From Dryomyza anilis (taxonomy: Eukaryota > Arthropoda > Insecta > Diptera > Dryomyzidae), in contig OX638132.1 in assembly GCA_951804985.1 (NCBI GenBank), positions 13,311,529-13,375,528 of the forward strand: a stretch of DNA of 64,000 nt. Direction: 5' to 3'. Below the pieces are notes generated by a model. The model saw only the letters and a program-made list of their open reading frames with translations, was not told the origin of the DNA and did no database searches. This document shows positions 1 through 10,414 of the stretch, piece after piece. Both the position numbers and the translations under genes were made by a program. Position 1 is the stretch's first letter. Each line of letters begins with the position of its first letter.

Positions 1-423
1 CAGCAGTGAATCTCTAACAAAAAGCTTCTACTCTTCGATAAAACTCTCTGTTGCAAAGCTACACATAAAAGCGCAAAAGTTACGTCTCTCAACAGGTTGC
101 GCGCTGTCAGCGATGCTGTCTATTTAGAGAGAGTGAGAGTAAAATATAGAGATGTGAAGCGACGCTGTTCCTGTGTACCTTGCCCAGAGTTACCATCTCT
201 TAATATAGGTTAAATTCATAATTTACAATAATTATATGAATTACATAAATATTTATATTAATTGATATTTAAAAGATTCATTTTACAATGACAATAAAGC
301 AGGACGAAAATTAGATACCTAATATATATTTTGAGCCCGAAAATTTTGTACAAATATTAAAATATTAAATCAGTATCTAAAATCAATAAAAAAGTTTTGT
401 TTTGAAACTGAATTCCAAAACTT
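1..423. other. Non-coding start of window, possible promoter patch
   Basis: No reading frame or recognised repeat. Around 110-175 the base composition is less AT-rich and there is a GAGA-type stretch (agagagagtgagag at about 127-140) followed by a GC-richer piece. In flies such GAGA stretches often mark promoters, but there is no further support here, so a promoter is only a weak inference. Confidence 0.3.
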
Positions 424-733
424 TAATAATAATAGTTTGGCGCTACAGTCCTGTTTAGAACTTCGGCCGAGCTCTCTCACCATTTTGAGCTGTGCGTGTT
501 ATATTTGTACTCAAAGTGGTGGGACCTACAGTTTATTGCCGAATCCGAACGGCGGGTGAGAGCTTTTCATAGGCAATGTTTTACTCTCGTAGGTTTGCCA
601 TTTACTGCCGAGAGGTAGCGCGGTAAAGAAAAATGTTTCTGTGAAAAGATGTTGTTAGCCCCAGTCCAGGCTCGAACCGGGGACCTTTCAGCTCGCAGTC
701 CAACGCACTATCCACTGAGCTACCGCGGCTACA
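424..733 (-). repeat. tRNA-derived SINE, full-length copy 1
   Basis: Read on the minus strand, the element starts with a tRNA-like head (about 733-660) holding an A-box-like 'tagctcagtggatagtgcg' and a B-box-like 'ggttcgagcc', which are the two internal RNA polymerase III promoter boxes. A tRNA-unrelated body follows and ends at the gtagcgccaaactattatta tail. Four more copies lie in this window (14670, 36045, 37953, 46742), so it is a dispersed family. SINEs carry no protein gene and depend on a LINE for movement. The partner LINE is not visible here. Confidence 0.85.
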
Positions 734-796
734 AATCTTTAGAAGGTATGAAAACCTAAAAGACAAAATTCAATTATCATAATTAAAATTAAAACA

Positions 797-866
797 ACGT
801 CGATGACTCAGTTGGTTAATGCGTTGCGCTTTAAGCCGTAATGTCGCTGGTTCGAACATCGAACAA
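797..866 (+). repeat. tRNA-like fragment (probable SINE head)
   Basis: The A-box-like 'gactcagttggttaatgcg' and the B-box-like 'ggttcgaacatc' are correctly ordered and spaced for a tRNA. A possible anticodon stem (ttgcg/cgtaa) closes an eight-base loop, one base longer than in a normal tRNA. The acceptor stem does not pair well, so this is more likely a decayed tRNA-derived SINE head than a working tRNA gene. It is a different sequence from the SINE next to it. Confidence 0.5.
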
Positions 867-1194
867 AATAAAAAATGTTCATTCTATACGAAAAAATGTG
901 TAGAAAACCTTAAATAGTCTTGTTTTTAGAAAAATTAGTAGATTAAACGATTAAATTAAATTATATTGAGAATTACTTGAGCTACAGTGATATAACTTTA
1001 CCAAATAATTGACTTGTCCAAATTTTATATTGATCGGACAAGTGGGAGTAATACCTTTCTTACTACCGAAAATTGTTGAAATTGTTAGTATCAGTAGGTA
1101 CTAATGTTCGGTGGTTAAAATGAAAACGTCATTAATTTTTCAGGAAAAATACATTATGCCATGATAAAACAACTGTATATTTTTGTAGTATTAC

Positions 1195-1330
1195 ATAGAG
1201 GCGGCAACACTGGTCTTGCCTAACACGGATTAAAACAGCAGAGCGCCGAAAATAAGCGGTGCAAAATTACAGTTTTTACTTAGTAGATGTTGGCCTTTAA
1301 ACGGCGAAGGACGCGCGAATTAACAGTTTG
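1195..1330 (+). promoter_or_regulatory. Possible promoter patch
   Basis: A GC-richer island in AT-rich DNA with 'gcggcaacactggtc', reminiscent of the motif-1/DRE-like words common near fly transcription starts, and further CG-containing words up to about 1315. No TATA box or initiator can be fixed. The only link to the coding exon at 4444 is position. Treat as a candidate. Confidence 0.25.
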
Positions 1331-1849
1331 CAAATCATTTTAAAATTTAATCTCTTAATTCAAATATTTACTTATAAAAAAGTGTAACAAATACTTAAAT
1401 CATTTAATGATAATTATAAATATTAAAATTTCATAAACGTATATGCAAGACATAGTTTCTTTTAAAATTGGATTAAAACTAAAAACTTAATTGAATGAAA
1501 TACATTCTTCAACTAAAAGAAAAATTAAATTAAAAATGTTTTAAAATAGTCTTTAAATAAGAAGACAAAAAAATTAACAAAATTATACAAAAAAAAAAAA
1601 AAAGAAAAATACAATTAAAACATTTAAATTAAATGCAAAATTTATTATTTAGATATAAATATTTAATTTATAAAAAAATACAATGATATTATTATTCTCA
1701 AAACATTAAATTGTATAAATTATTAAATATATAAATTTGCAAAAAATTAAAATCTGCTACTAAGATTTAGAACGTATGTCATATAAAATAAGAGACATAA
1801 AGAATTTTTTTATTAAGCAACACGCAAAATAATCTCATGGGCGTATTCG
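1331..1849. other. AT-rich spacer
   Basis: Very AT-rich sequence with an A-run near 1590. No reading frame, repeat match within the window, or RNA gene seen. Confidence 0.5.
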
Positions 1850-2078
1850 GTACTATTTATTAATGTTTTAATGATCAAACAAAAGGCTTCGATTGTGTTT
1901 TTACATCAATCCGACAGGACATTTTGTGCTTCATTGACGTATTCTGCATGTGTGTGAATGTGTGCAAGTGTGTTCGTGAAACGTCGCTTAAGCGCCTGAA
2001 ATAACTGCATTTCACGATTACACTAAAATCGAATCATGCAGCAAAGAAAATAATTTAAAAACAGTGCAACAAAAACCT
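1850..2078 (+). promoter_or_regulatory. Possible 5' end or promoter of the gene at 4444
   Basis: Another less AT-rich patch with a GT-rich run (tgtgtgtgaatgtgtgcaag, about 1949-1968), 'gtcgcttaagcgcc', and just before the octamer array 'acagtgcaacaaaaacc', which resembles the A-rich leaders of fly transcripts. If transcription starts here, the array at 2079-4038 would be transcribed as leader or first intron of the exon at 4444. This is inference only; a start-site map would decide. Confidence 0.3.
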
Positions 2079-4038
2079 GAAATACTAAAATACTAAAATA
2101 CTAAAACACTAAAATACTAAAATACTAAAATACTAAAATACTAAAATACTAAAATACTAAAATACTAAAATACTAAAATACTAAAATACTAAAATACTAA
2201 AATACTAAAATACTAAAATACTAAAATACTAAAATACTAAAATACTAAAATACTAAAATACTAAAATACTAAAATACTAAAATACTAAAATACTAAAATA
2301 CTAAAATACTAAAATACTAAAATACTAAAATACTAAAATACTAAAATACTAAAATACTAAAATACTAAAATACTAAAATACTTAAAAACTAAAATACTAA
2401 AATACTAAAATACTAAAATACTAAAATACTAAAATACTAAAATACTAAAATACTAAAATACTAAAATACTAAAATACTAAAATACTAAAATACTAAAATA
2501 CTAAAATACTAAAATACTAAAATACTAAAATACTAAAATACTAAAATACTAAAATACTAAAATACTTAAAAACTAAAATACTAAAATACTAAAATACTAA
2601 AATACTAAAATACTAAAATACTAAAATACTAAAATACTAAAATACTAAAATACTAAAATGCTAAAATACTAAAATACTAAAATACTAAAATACTAAAATA
2701 CTAAAATACTAAAATACTAAAATACTAAAATACTAAAATACTAAAATACTAAAATACTAAAATACTAAAATACTAAAATACTAAAATACTAAAATACTAA
2801 AATACTAAAATACTAAAATACTAAAATACTAAAATACTAAAATACTAAAATACTAAAATACTAAAATACTAAAATACTAAAATACTAAAATACTAAAATA
2901 CTAAAATACTAAAATACTAAAATACTAAAATACTAAAATACTAAAATACTAAAATACTAAAATACTAAAATACTAAAATACTAAAATACTAAAATACTAA
3001 AATACTAAAATACTAAAATACTAAAATACTAAAATACTAAAATACTAAAATACTAAAATACTAAAATACTAAAATACTAAAATACTAAAATACTAAAATA
3101 CTAAAATCCTAAAATACTAAAATACTAAAATACTAAAATACTAAAATACTAAAATACTAAAATACTAAAATACTAAAATACTAAAATACTAAAATACTAA
3201 AATACTAAAATACTAAAATACTAAAATACTAAAATACTAAAATACTAAAATACTAAAATACTAAAATACTAAAATACTAAAATACTAAAATACTAAAATA
3301 CTAAAATACTAAAATACTAAAATACTAAAATACTAAAATACTAAAATACTAAAATACTAAAATACTAAAATACTAAAATACTAAAATACTAAAATACTAA
3401 AATACTAAAATACTAAAATACTAAAATACTAAAATACTAAAATACTAAAATACTAAAATACTAAAATACTAAAATACTAAAATACTAAAATACTAAAATA
3501 CTAAAATACTAAAATACTAAAATACTAAAATACTAAAATACTAAAATACTAAAATACTAAAATACTAAAATACTAAAATACTAAAATACTAAAATACTAA
3601 AATACTAAAATACTAAAATACTAAAATACTAAAATACTAAAATACTAAAATACTAAAATACTAAAATACTAAAATACTAAAATACTAAAATACTAAAATA
3701 CTAAAATACTAAAATACTAAAATACTAAAATACTAAAATACTAAAATACTAAAATACTAAAATACTAAAATACTAAAATACTAAAATACTAAAATACTAA
3801 AATACTAAAATACTAAAATACTAAAATACTAAAATACTAAAATACTAAAATACTAAAATACTAAAATACTAAAATACTAAAATACTAAAATACTAAAATA
3901 CTAAAATACTAAAATACTAAAATACTAAAATACTAAAATACTAAAATACTAAAATACTAAAATACTAAAATACTAAAATACTAAAATACTAAAATACTAA
4001 AATACTAAAATACTAAAATACTAAAATACTAAAACACG
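2079..4038. repeat. Octanucleotide tandem array (AAAATACT)n
   Basis: About 244 copies of AAAATACT run in one unbroken 8-base phase from 2079 to 4030; the outermost units are variants (gaaatact at 2079, aaaacact at 2103, aaaacacg at 4031). Only a handful of units differ: two identical double variants taaaaact at 2383 and 2567, aaaatgct at 2655 and aaaatcct at 3103. One strand is almost free of G. The array is far longer than ordinary microsatellites and has no indels, which points to recent expansion, gene conversion, or partly to assembly. No function is shown. Confidence 0.97.
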
Positions 4039-4443
4039 TAAATAAATTTTAAAATATTGTGCAATAAAATGACTCGATGTTGAATTCCATTTTATTTATA
4101 TAATTTATATTTTATATAAAAGTGGCATGTACTGCGCTAATTTTTTTCTCATTTGATTCGATAGTATAATACAAAAGTGCGAAAGTACACAAATTTATAT
4201 AAAATATAAATAAATACAACAATACAAAAATATTGATTAGTATATATTTTTGTGTTGTTATATATCCGAATATTTATAAAATGATACATATAAAAAAATA
4301 ACAGATATACAATTGACAATTCAAATAATACAAAGGAACTATAAATTGAAAAATTACAGATATATGTAGTAATAAATATATATGGAATAATATAAAAATC
4401 AAAAAATTTGAAATTAATACGCAAGCCAAAATTTTAAGCGACC
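4039..4443. other. AT-rich leader region before the coding exon
   Basis: No repeat or gene seen. The last 35 bases before the ATG are AT-rich with ttttaag directly before CGACC-ATG. That could be a weak 3' splice site, making the exon the second of its gene, or simply untranslated leader. There is no pyrimidine tract to support the splice site strongly. Confidence 0.3.
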
Positions 4444-4625
4444 ATGTCCGAAATTGTCGACACCGAACTGCTGGTGAATTGTACGATCTTGGCGGTGCTG
4501 CGCTTCGACCTAAGGACCATCGTTAACATTTCAACCATAAGCGTGCTTAATCGTTCCGAAGTGGTGGCGCTTCTGTCCGGCATCATCGAAAACAAGGATC
4601 AACTGCAAAACGTAGACGATGCCAA
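4444..4625 (+). CDS. First coding exon of an unrecognised gene (partial)
   Basis: This is the only frame in the window that looks like host coding sequence. It starts MSEIVDTELLVNCTILAV and ends NVDDAK. The ATG sits in a good context (gcgaccATG), the sequence is clearly more GC-rich than the flanks, and codon thirds look coding-like. At 4626 there is a consensus donor, CAA|GTAAGT, giving 60 codons plus two bases; without splicing the frame stops at once (TAA at 4627). The peptide has alternating hydrophobic and charged residues, no clear signal peptide, and a helix-like C-terminal half rich in E, D, N and Q. I do not recognise the family and assign no function. No matching acceptor exon can be seen downstream, so the next intron would exceed the window or the gene is read from another start. 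The octamer array lies 400 bases upstream. Confidence 0.6.
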
Positions 4626-5112
4626 GTAAGTGGAGACAGTTAGTTTGGCAAAAGTTTTTAATGCATCTTTTCTATGTTAAGCAATTGAAACTTAAGCAAT
4701 TTTAGAAATTTTGCTGATTTTACATTGATCCCTTCAATGTTTATCAGAAGCACAATAAAGTTGAATTGTACAATAAAAGGTGAATTGCACAATATAAATT
4801 AACAAAAAAAAAACTGCTGTTTACAACACTTTTGATTGCTACACCAAAAGCATATAAAACACCTATGATTATTGATTGTCAGTCAATTGTTGTCACTGTG
4901 CTGTTGTCAACTGAATTACAAATGAGTCAGTATCTGTGTCAATATCTGTATCCATCGCATCAGTCGCATGTGTGTTTTGACTCTGTACGTGCAAATGTAT
5001 ACACAGCACGATTTATTGATACTACACAAAAGGACATCAAATCATTGAAAAAAAAAAACATTTGCTCTTAAATTAGCAACAGCTGCAGCAGCACTCATGG
5101 CACTCATCTTAT
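4626..5112. other. Intron start, no further exon seen
   Basis: Begins with the GTAAGT donor. A 79-codon open frame at 4832-5071 has no coding-like composition and ends in a lysine run, so it is taken as chance. Confidence 0.4.
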
Positions 5113-5170
5113 TAGGGATGTGAATTACGGATTCGAGATTTCAGTTAAAGTAATCCCGAAATCATTAAAG
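5113..5170. mobile_element. TIR-like end of a hAT-like element (left)
   Basis: Starts TAGGGATGT and then shows 'gagatttcagttaaagt' followed by 'aatcccgaaa'. Read from 10104 backwards, the other strand starts with the same TAGGGATGT and follows with a closely similar word order (gggatttgagtcaaatcagt, then cccgaaa). I count about 20 of 27 identical positions in that block. The two could be the ends of one old 5-kb element or of two related ones; the 8-base flanks (catcttat and tttcagag) do not match. Confidence 0.45.
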
Positions 5171-5330
5171 TTACACAAGCAAAAAATTCCTACCTGTTTC
5201 CTCCTAGTATCTAGCCAGTTTCATTAGTCACTTGCCAAACTAGGGCAATATTTTCAACATATAATATCGAAAAAATAATTTCATTCTTTTTATTTTGTTG
5301 GAATTTTAAAAATTAAAATATACCAAAATA

Positions 5331-5450
5331 ATAGGAAATTAAAAAATGGGCAATATCTCAAAAACCAGAGCCAATTTAACCAAACTGATTTCATCGGAAT
5401 CAGCGCCATAAATGTATTCAATATTTGTTGCAACTTTTTCTGAACCAAAA
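5331..5450 (+). repeat. Dispersed repeat, pair with 18509-18630
   Basis: Shares 'ggaaattaaaaaatggg', 'tctcaaaaac.agagccaattt' and several further words, in the same order and strand, with 18509-18630. It is non-coding and of unknown type; the pair is diverged, so it is old. Confidence 0.6.
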
Positions 5451-6054
5451 TGAGTGTAGAGCAGTGTTATCATTGGAATGACGAACATATTTTGGACAAT
5501 TTTATTGCTTTTAGGTCCAGTTTTTCAGTGAAAGTTTCAAATTTGTTTAAATTGTTCCATATTTTCAAAACATCTATAATTCGTATTCTAAACGTTTTCT
5601 AAAGATGTTCAAAAACGTATTCAAAAATGTATAGACAGAAGAACAATTAATACTCAGTTGTTATGATAATTTAAATTTTTAAATAATAGACGAAACAGTT
5701 CAGACCAAAGGACGTCGTCCTAGCAAATATTATATCTCAAAAAAAAAAAATGGGAATGTTATTGTAAAAATGTTTGACCTTTGGGAATCCCTGATTAAAA
5801 CGACATATAAACATGTCTAAGTTCTTAAATCTCATATATAAACTTAAAAAAATAAAAAATTGTTTTGTTTGTTTTTCATACTTTTTTTTAAATCTATTTT
5901 AAAACCGGCATAGAACCAAAACCATTTATATCGATTTCAGATATCGGTTTATTTCTGATAACGGTTCGTATAACATTTTTGGTTTTTTAAATTATTCTAA
6001 CTTAGAAATGTGTATTTCATGTATTCTTAGTAATTTTTGTAAACCTGGCACCTA
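5451..6054. other. No gene seen
   Basis: AT-rich sequence. Around 5900-5975 there are short words with cggt/accg pairs (aaaccggcat, gatatcggttt, ataacggttc) like those inside the hAT-type elements of this window, suggesting old transposon remains. Confidence 0.35.
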
Positions 6055-6360
6055 TATTAGGATTGAAAATTGTCAATCCTGCAAGCCGGGATTAGAATAT
6101 GGAAGACATACCAATCACTCATAAGCCTTGTGGCACAGCATTCAATAAATATGTATATGAAGACTTTCCTGTGGGAAAAGGTGTCAATTGCTCTAAAACT
6201 ACATATCACATGACCGGTATCATTGGTACCGACTAAGGACCGGCCCAGTTCTATGATAGGGCTTAAGCTCTGCATGAAAAGACGGACCGTGTCTATGTTA
6301 AGCATGTCGCTGGTAAAGCGAAAAGGCACTAGGTGGCGTCTTAGTCACGAGACTTATAGA
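6055..6360 (+). repeat. Old dispersed repeat, related to 8520-8700
   Basis: A GC-richer block. The word 'ccagttctatgatagggc' followed by 'ttaagctctgca' (6244-6273) matches 'ccagtcctgtgataggtc' and 'taaaggtctgca' (8554-8583) at about 26 of 30 positions, in the same orientation. The open frame on the minus strand here is not supported by anything else. Confidence 0.45.
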
Positions 6361-7394
6361 CTGTTTTTCAACACTGTACAGTGTGATATTTTCATAATCT
6401 AGGTGGAAATAAATCGAATTTTAAAGTTACAGACTTCGTATAGAGAGGTTTTCTGAAAAAAAAAAACAACTGACACGCCCACTTCCCATAGAAAAAATAT
6501 ATAACACTCTACACATTTGGCAAAAATTCTTCTACTACTGAAATAAAAATGATATATTCTGCAGAATTTAGGTATTAAATATCGTTTTTCATGAATATTC
6601 CATAGTCCTTTTTCGAGGATATTCGACAAATATGCAAAAATCGTGTTTTTAGGAATACTCATGCTCAGTAGGCGTTAGATGCAAAGTTAACCTTATATTT
6701 CATAAATCTAAAATATGTATAAAAGCCCACTTATCAAGTGTTGTATAAATTTTCAAAATACTTATCAGGGTTCCTGAGATATGATTAAAAAAAGAGCGAA
6801 TTATTTGAATTATTACGATTTTTTTTCAAATATTTTTTAATGTGAGTAGTATGTCGTAAAAATACCTCTTTATTTAATAATATGAATTCCGAAATATTTC
6901 TTTCCACCTGTAGTTGCCTCACAGTTGTTGCATTATAATTGTTAAATGCAAAACGTGCGAAATAAAATATATACATTCGGCGAAAAAATTGTATCTTATT
7001 TTTTAACCGCATTTTTGGAAGTAAAAATACATTATTTTTTGAAATTCATAAAATGAGTTGAACTTGCATAATATTTTTAATAGAGCTGCATCAAAATAAT
7101 TTCATCGTTCCTTCCACCGGAACGGTGAAAAATCTCCGTAAAAATGCTATCCATACAAAACTGCATGTACTTTATACTAAATGTGATCTGAAAGGGGAAC
7201 AATGAGGAACAACTTACTAATACCTCTTTGAATTTCAAATATTACAATTTAAATACGGTTTAAATACTAATATTATAAATTATGATTTGAGCCCAAACTA
7301 AATCATTTACAAAAAATGCATATACAACAAATTAAACTTACTTAATGGCTAAAAAAGTTTGCATTCTCAAAAATTCAAAAACACTACAACTTCC
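6361..7394. other. No gene seen
   Basis: AT-rich. Contains a perfect 10-base palindrome (actgtacagt, 6374). Several short chance frames, no recognised repeat. Confidence 0.4.
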
Positions 7395-8180
7395 CATGTA
7401 GGAAAAAACGATCGACTCAATGTTGGCCCAGACTTGCGTCAATAGTACTCAACTTTGGGCCATGTACGAAAGCAAGAGTTGGCCCATGTCTGGTCAAACC
7501 TTGGAATGATAACAAGGGCGCAATACTGGGATCAAGGTTTGGCCCAATACCAGAAAACAAAATTGAACCAATATTGTTCATGTCAATTGAATGTCAAAAA
7601 TGTAAAAAACAATTTCCAATCCAATTTTATATAATTTAAAATTTTTTGTCGTCACGAGCTGGGGAATCGATCTTCGACCTTTCGGTCCACTGCACTTCTC
7701 GTTAATTTGTCTTGTCTTATATTTTAGCTTCAAAAACAAAATTTTTGAAATATATTTACTGATTTGACAATTTTTTTCTGATGTGAGAGGCATTTTCAAA
7801 TTATAAAGTTCATGATTTTGAAAAAATTCTCTGAAACAAGTGAGCTTGATAGCGTAACGGGTAAAGCTTCGGACTGAGACGCAGAAAATCCGGATTCGAG
7901 TCGCAATCGAACGTTTTTTCTTATTGTTTTTTAAATATACATATTTTTTTGAATTAAAATATGATTTGGCTGTTGGTCTTGGCTAAATGTCCATTCACTA
8001 AGACATATTAAATGAGTCTTGGGTGACTTATGGAAAAATATCATTTATTCAAGACTTGTTAACCCAATCATAGTTGAGACATGGGTAAACCAAAGACTAA
8101 TCTTACGACCGTGGTCAAGCATGGAGCATGTGATCTTAAGACACGAATATTGCCTATTCAAACAATTTTACGTTTGGAAA
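7395..8180. repeat. Old repeat with TGGGCCA words and tRNA-like pieces
   Basis: The first part repeats ttggccca/tgggccat words four times (about 7422, 7453, 7479, 7533). Two tRNA-like stretches follow: minus strand about 7710-7650, with a B-box-like 'gatcgattcccc', and plus strand 7838-7912. The frame at 8081-8272 has no support. Confidence 0.35.
7838..7912 (+). repeat. tRNA-like fragment
   Basis: Has A-box-like 'ttgatagcgtaacgggtaaa' and B-box-like 'ggattcgagtc' at tRNA spacing. Its A box resembles the one in the fragment at 29492-29567 (ttgatagtgtaacgatggga), so both may be heads of one SINE family that differs from the main family here. It does not fold well enough to call a working tRNA. 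Confidence 0.45.
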
Positions 8181-9640
8181 AATTATTAAGTTTGTTTGGC
8201 GTTGTTGTAGAAACCATATTTTTTAATTTTTTTCATGTTCATTTTCGGCTTAATGAGACATTTTTCTACTAAATATGCGAAAAAAGAAATCAGTTGAAAA
8301 TACTTTTTTTTGCATTATGACAAATATCACACTGTGATTGATTTAAATACAGTAAATACAATGGTGGAATCATCAGTGAAATATGAATGCATAAAGGAGA
8401 ATTTAAAAAAAATGTAAAATATAAAGTAAAATAAAATAACTCAAATTTTTAAAAAAGTAACGATAAAAAAGAAAAAAAAAAGATTTAAATATTTTGAGGA
8501 ATAGTTATGTGATAGTACTAAAGAGCCTGGTCACAGAACACGATTTTGAAGACCAGTCCTGTGATAGGTCTAAAGGTCTGCAGGAGGTGTTAATTTACCC
8601 TTTCGCTAGGATAACGCCATGTTAAAGTTGCCGGTTGGTTTCATATAAAAGAACCATAAATAGGACCGGTTAACTATCTACGCCGTACCAGTCACGTGAT
8701 CAGCCTGGGCCTGGTTCGTTTCACCGTAGGGTTTTTTAAAAATGTTAATATTGAATGTTCACAAAGCAGGTGTCTGTCAATTAAAGGAATCACAATACCG
8801 TCATTGACGTCATGTTTATGGAGCATTGAGCAAGTTACCGTTAAGGTAACGTCAAATCGGACGACTCCGATTTCCGTTTTGCGTCGTATTTCTAAATAAC
8901 TCCGAATGATTGCTGTTTCGTTGTAATCGTTAACGGTACCGTTGAAACGGAGTACTCCGTAAATTTTCTGTTTTTACTCTAACTTAACGGCACTGATTTT
9001 CTTCCGTTATTGGTGTACATTTCAATTCATATGACTTTGTGAACATGAACAATAAGTTCGGAGGATCGCAGTTGGTGAATGCATCTTCTGAAGACCAAAC
9101 AAGATAAGCTTTTATTCAGAACATATTTACAGAATTTACCAACATTTACAGTCTCATATTTTGCGAATCTGGGACTGTGTCTTCAAATGACTTTCAACTA
9201 AACAAGTACTAAATCAAAGAACTCCTGAAAATGTGATATAAAGTTTGCAAAATTGTTTGGCATTTTGGCTGATATAACCTCCATCACTAAACATACAAAG
9301 AGACTCATTCAAGCCCCATGACAACTGCAATCCAGTTAAAGTGATATATCTTTTTTGTAATGAATTATTTTTTTTGTCTCTATTGACAAGAAATCGTTGA
9401 TGGAATTACCATGAGAAATTACAGTTTGTCGTATCCAGAAAACTGAACGGAGCTGTTCCGTATACGGCACCGTTAACGGACCGTTTTGTTTCTTGGGTAA
9501 CCATATTTCTGTTTGAATAATAAACAATTATAATGCTTAAGGCTCAAACAAAACTCATATTTTCAAATGAATCTGTTTTGAGGTTGGTTATGGGTACAAA
9601 ATCCGTATTATAGAAACCCCAGTGTATCATCAAACCATTT
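8181..9640. repeat. Old transposon-like DNA rich in CCGTTAACGG-type palindromes
   Basis: Between 8820 and 9490 there are many short palindromes built from cggt/accg words (aacggtaccgtt, cggagtactccg, accgttaacgg). Similar clusters occur inside the hAT-type element at 29808-30589. This suggests the inside of a decayed hAT-like element, perhaps the one whose ends are at 5113 and 10104. The 67-codon frame at 8696 has no support. Confidence 0.35.
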
Positions 9641-10010
9641 TTAAAATATTTATTTTATTAATAAAGGTTACGTTCACTGATAACGGTTCCAGTTGTATCG
9701 CTATCCGAAACCCGGATATAATTCGGCAACAAAGTTGATAGTAAATATTTCGACTGTCTTCAAAATAAAAATTAGTTGAAAATGGGACTTTCTGAATTTC
9801 GACACGAATGACTATTAGTCGAAAGTGACGTAATTATTACTATTTACGTCATTTTTGCATCATTCGTTCGTACGCAATTCAGAAAGAAGCCTTTAGTGTT
9901 TTAAGATTACTGTGCAGTAAATATTACATTTTCTTTTTCACGAAATGTGTATAAAATCATTGAAAGACTTTTGAATAAACTATTATAAATTGATCAACTA
10001 GCATTTTTTG

Positions 10011-10104
10011 TAATCCCGAAAATACCGGGATCTAACGATAATCCCGAGATCAGTTTTTCGGGACTGATTTGACTCAAATCCCGGGATCTCGGAGGACATC
10101 CCTA
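10011..10104. mobile_element. TIR-like end of a hAT-like element (right)
   Basis: Ends acatcccta and carries nested palindromes of the type cccgggatc/gatcccggg. See the entry at 5113 for the comparison of the two ends. No target duplication found. Confidence 0.45.
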
Positions 10105-10414
10105 TTTCAGAGATATAAGTCCTTTAAATATGAAAAATTCACACAAAAAGCAGAAAAATATATTTGCTTAACTAACATAATTTTGAGCTTTAGTAAAACT
10201 AGATATTAAACTGCATTATAAAGGCTATAGATATCCACAATTTAGTAAATAAAAGTATTTAATTTTAGGGTGACCATATGTAGAAAACATTATAATAATA
10301 TTCAAGGAGAAATATCTCTATAACTAGCATTTTTATTTTTTTTAAAAAACATATATTCAAGAGTATTATTTTGCCTACAAATGCCTACAGAGTTATAGCA
10401 AAAAAACAAAGATA

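Noticed and set aside
660..733. Functional tRNA gene
   Set aside because: The tRNA-like part is joined to a fixed body repeated five times in the window, so it is a SINE head.
2383..2574. Telomere-like repeat
   Set aside because: The AAAATACT unit has no G-rich strand typical of telomeric repeats, and flies generally lack such telomeres.
2079..4038. CRISPR-like array
   Set aside because: There are no spacers; it is a pure 8-base tandem repeat in a eukaryotic genome.
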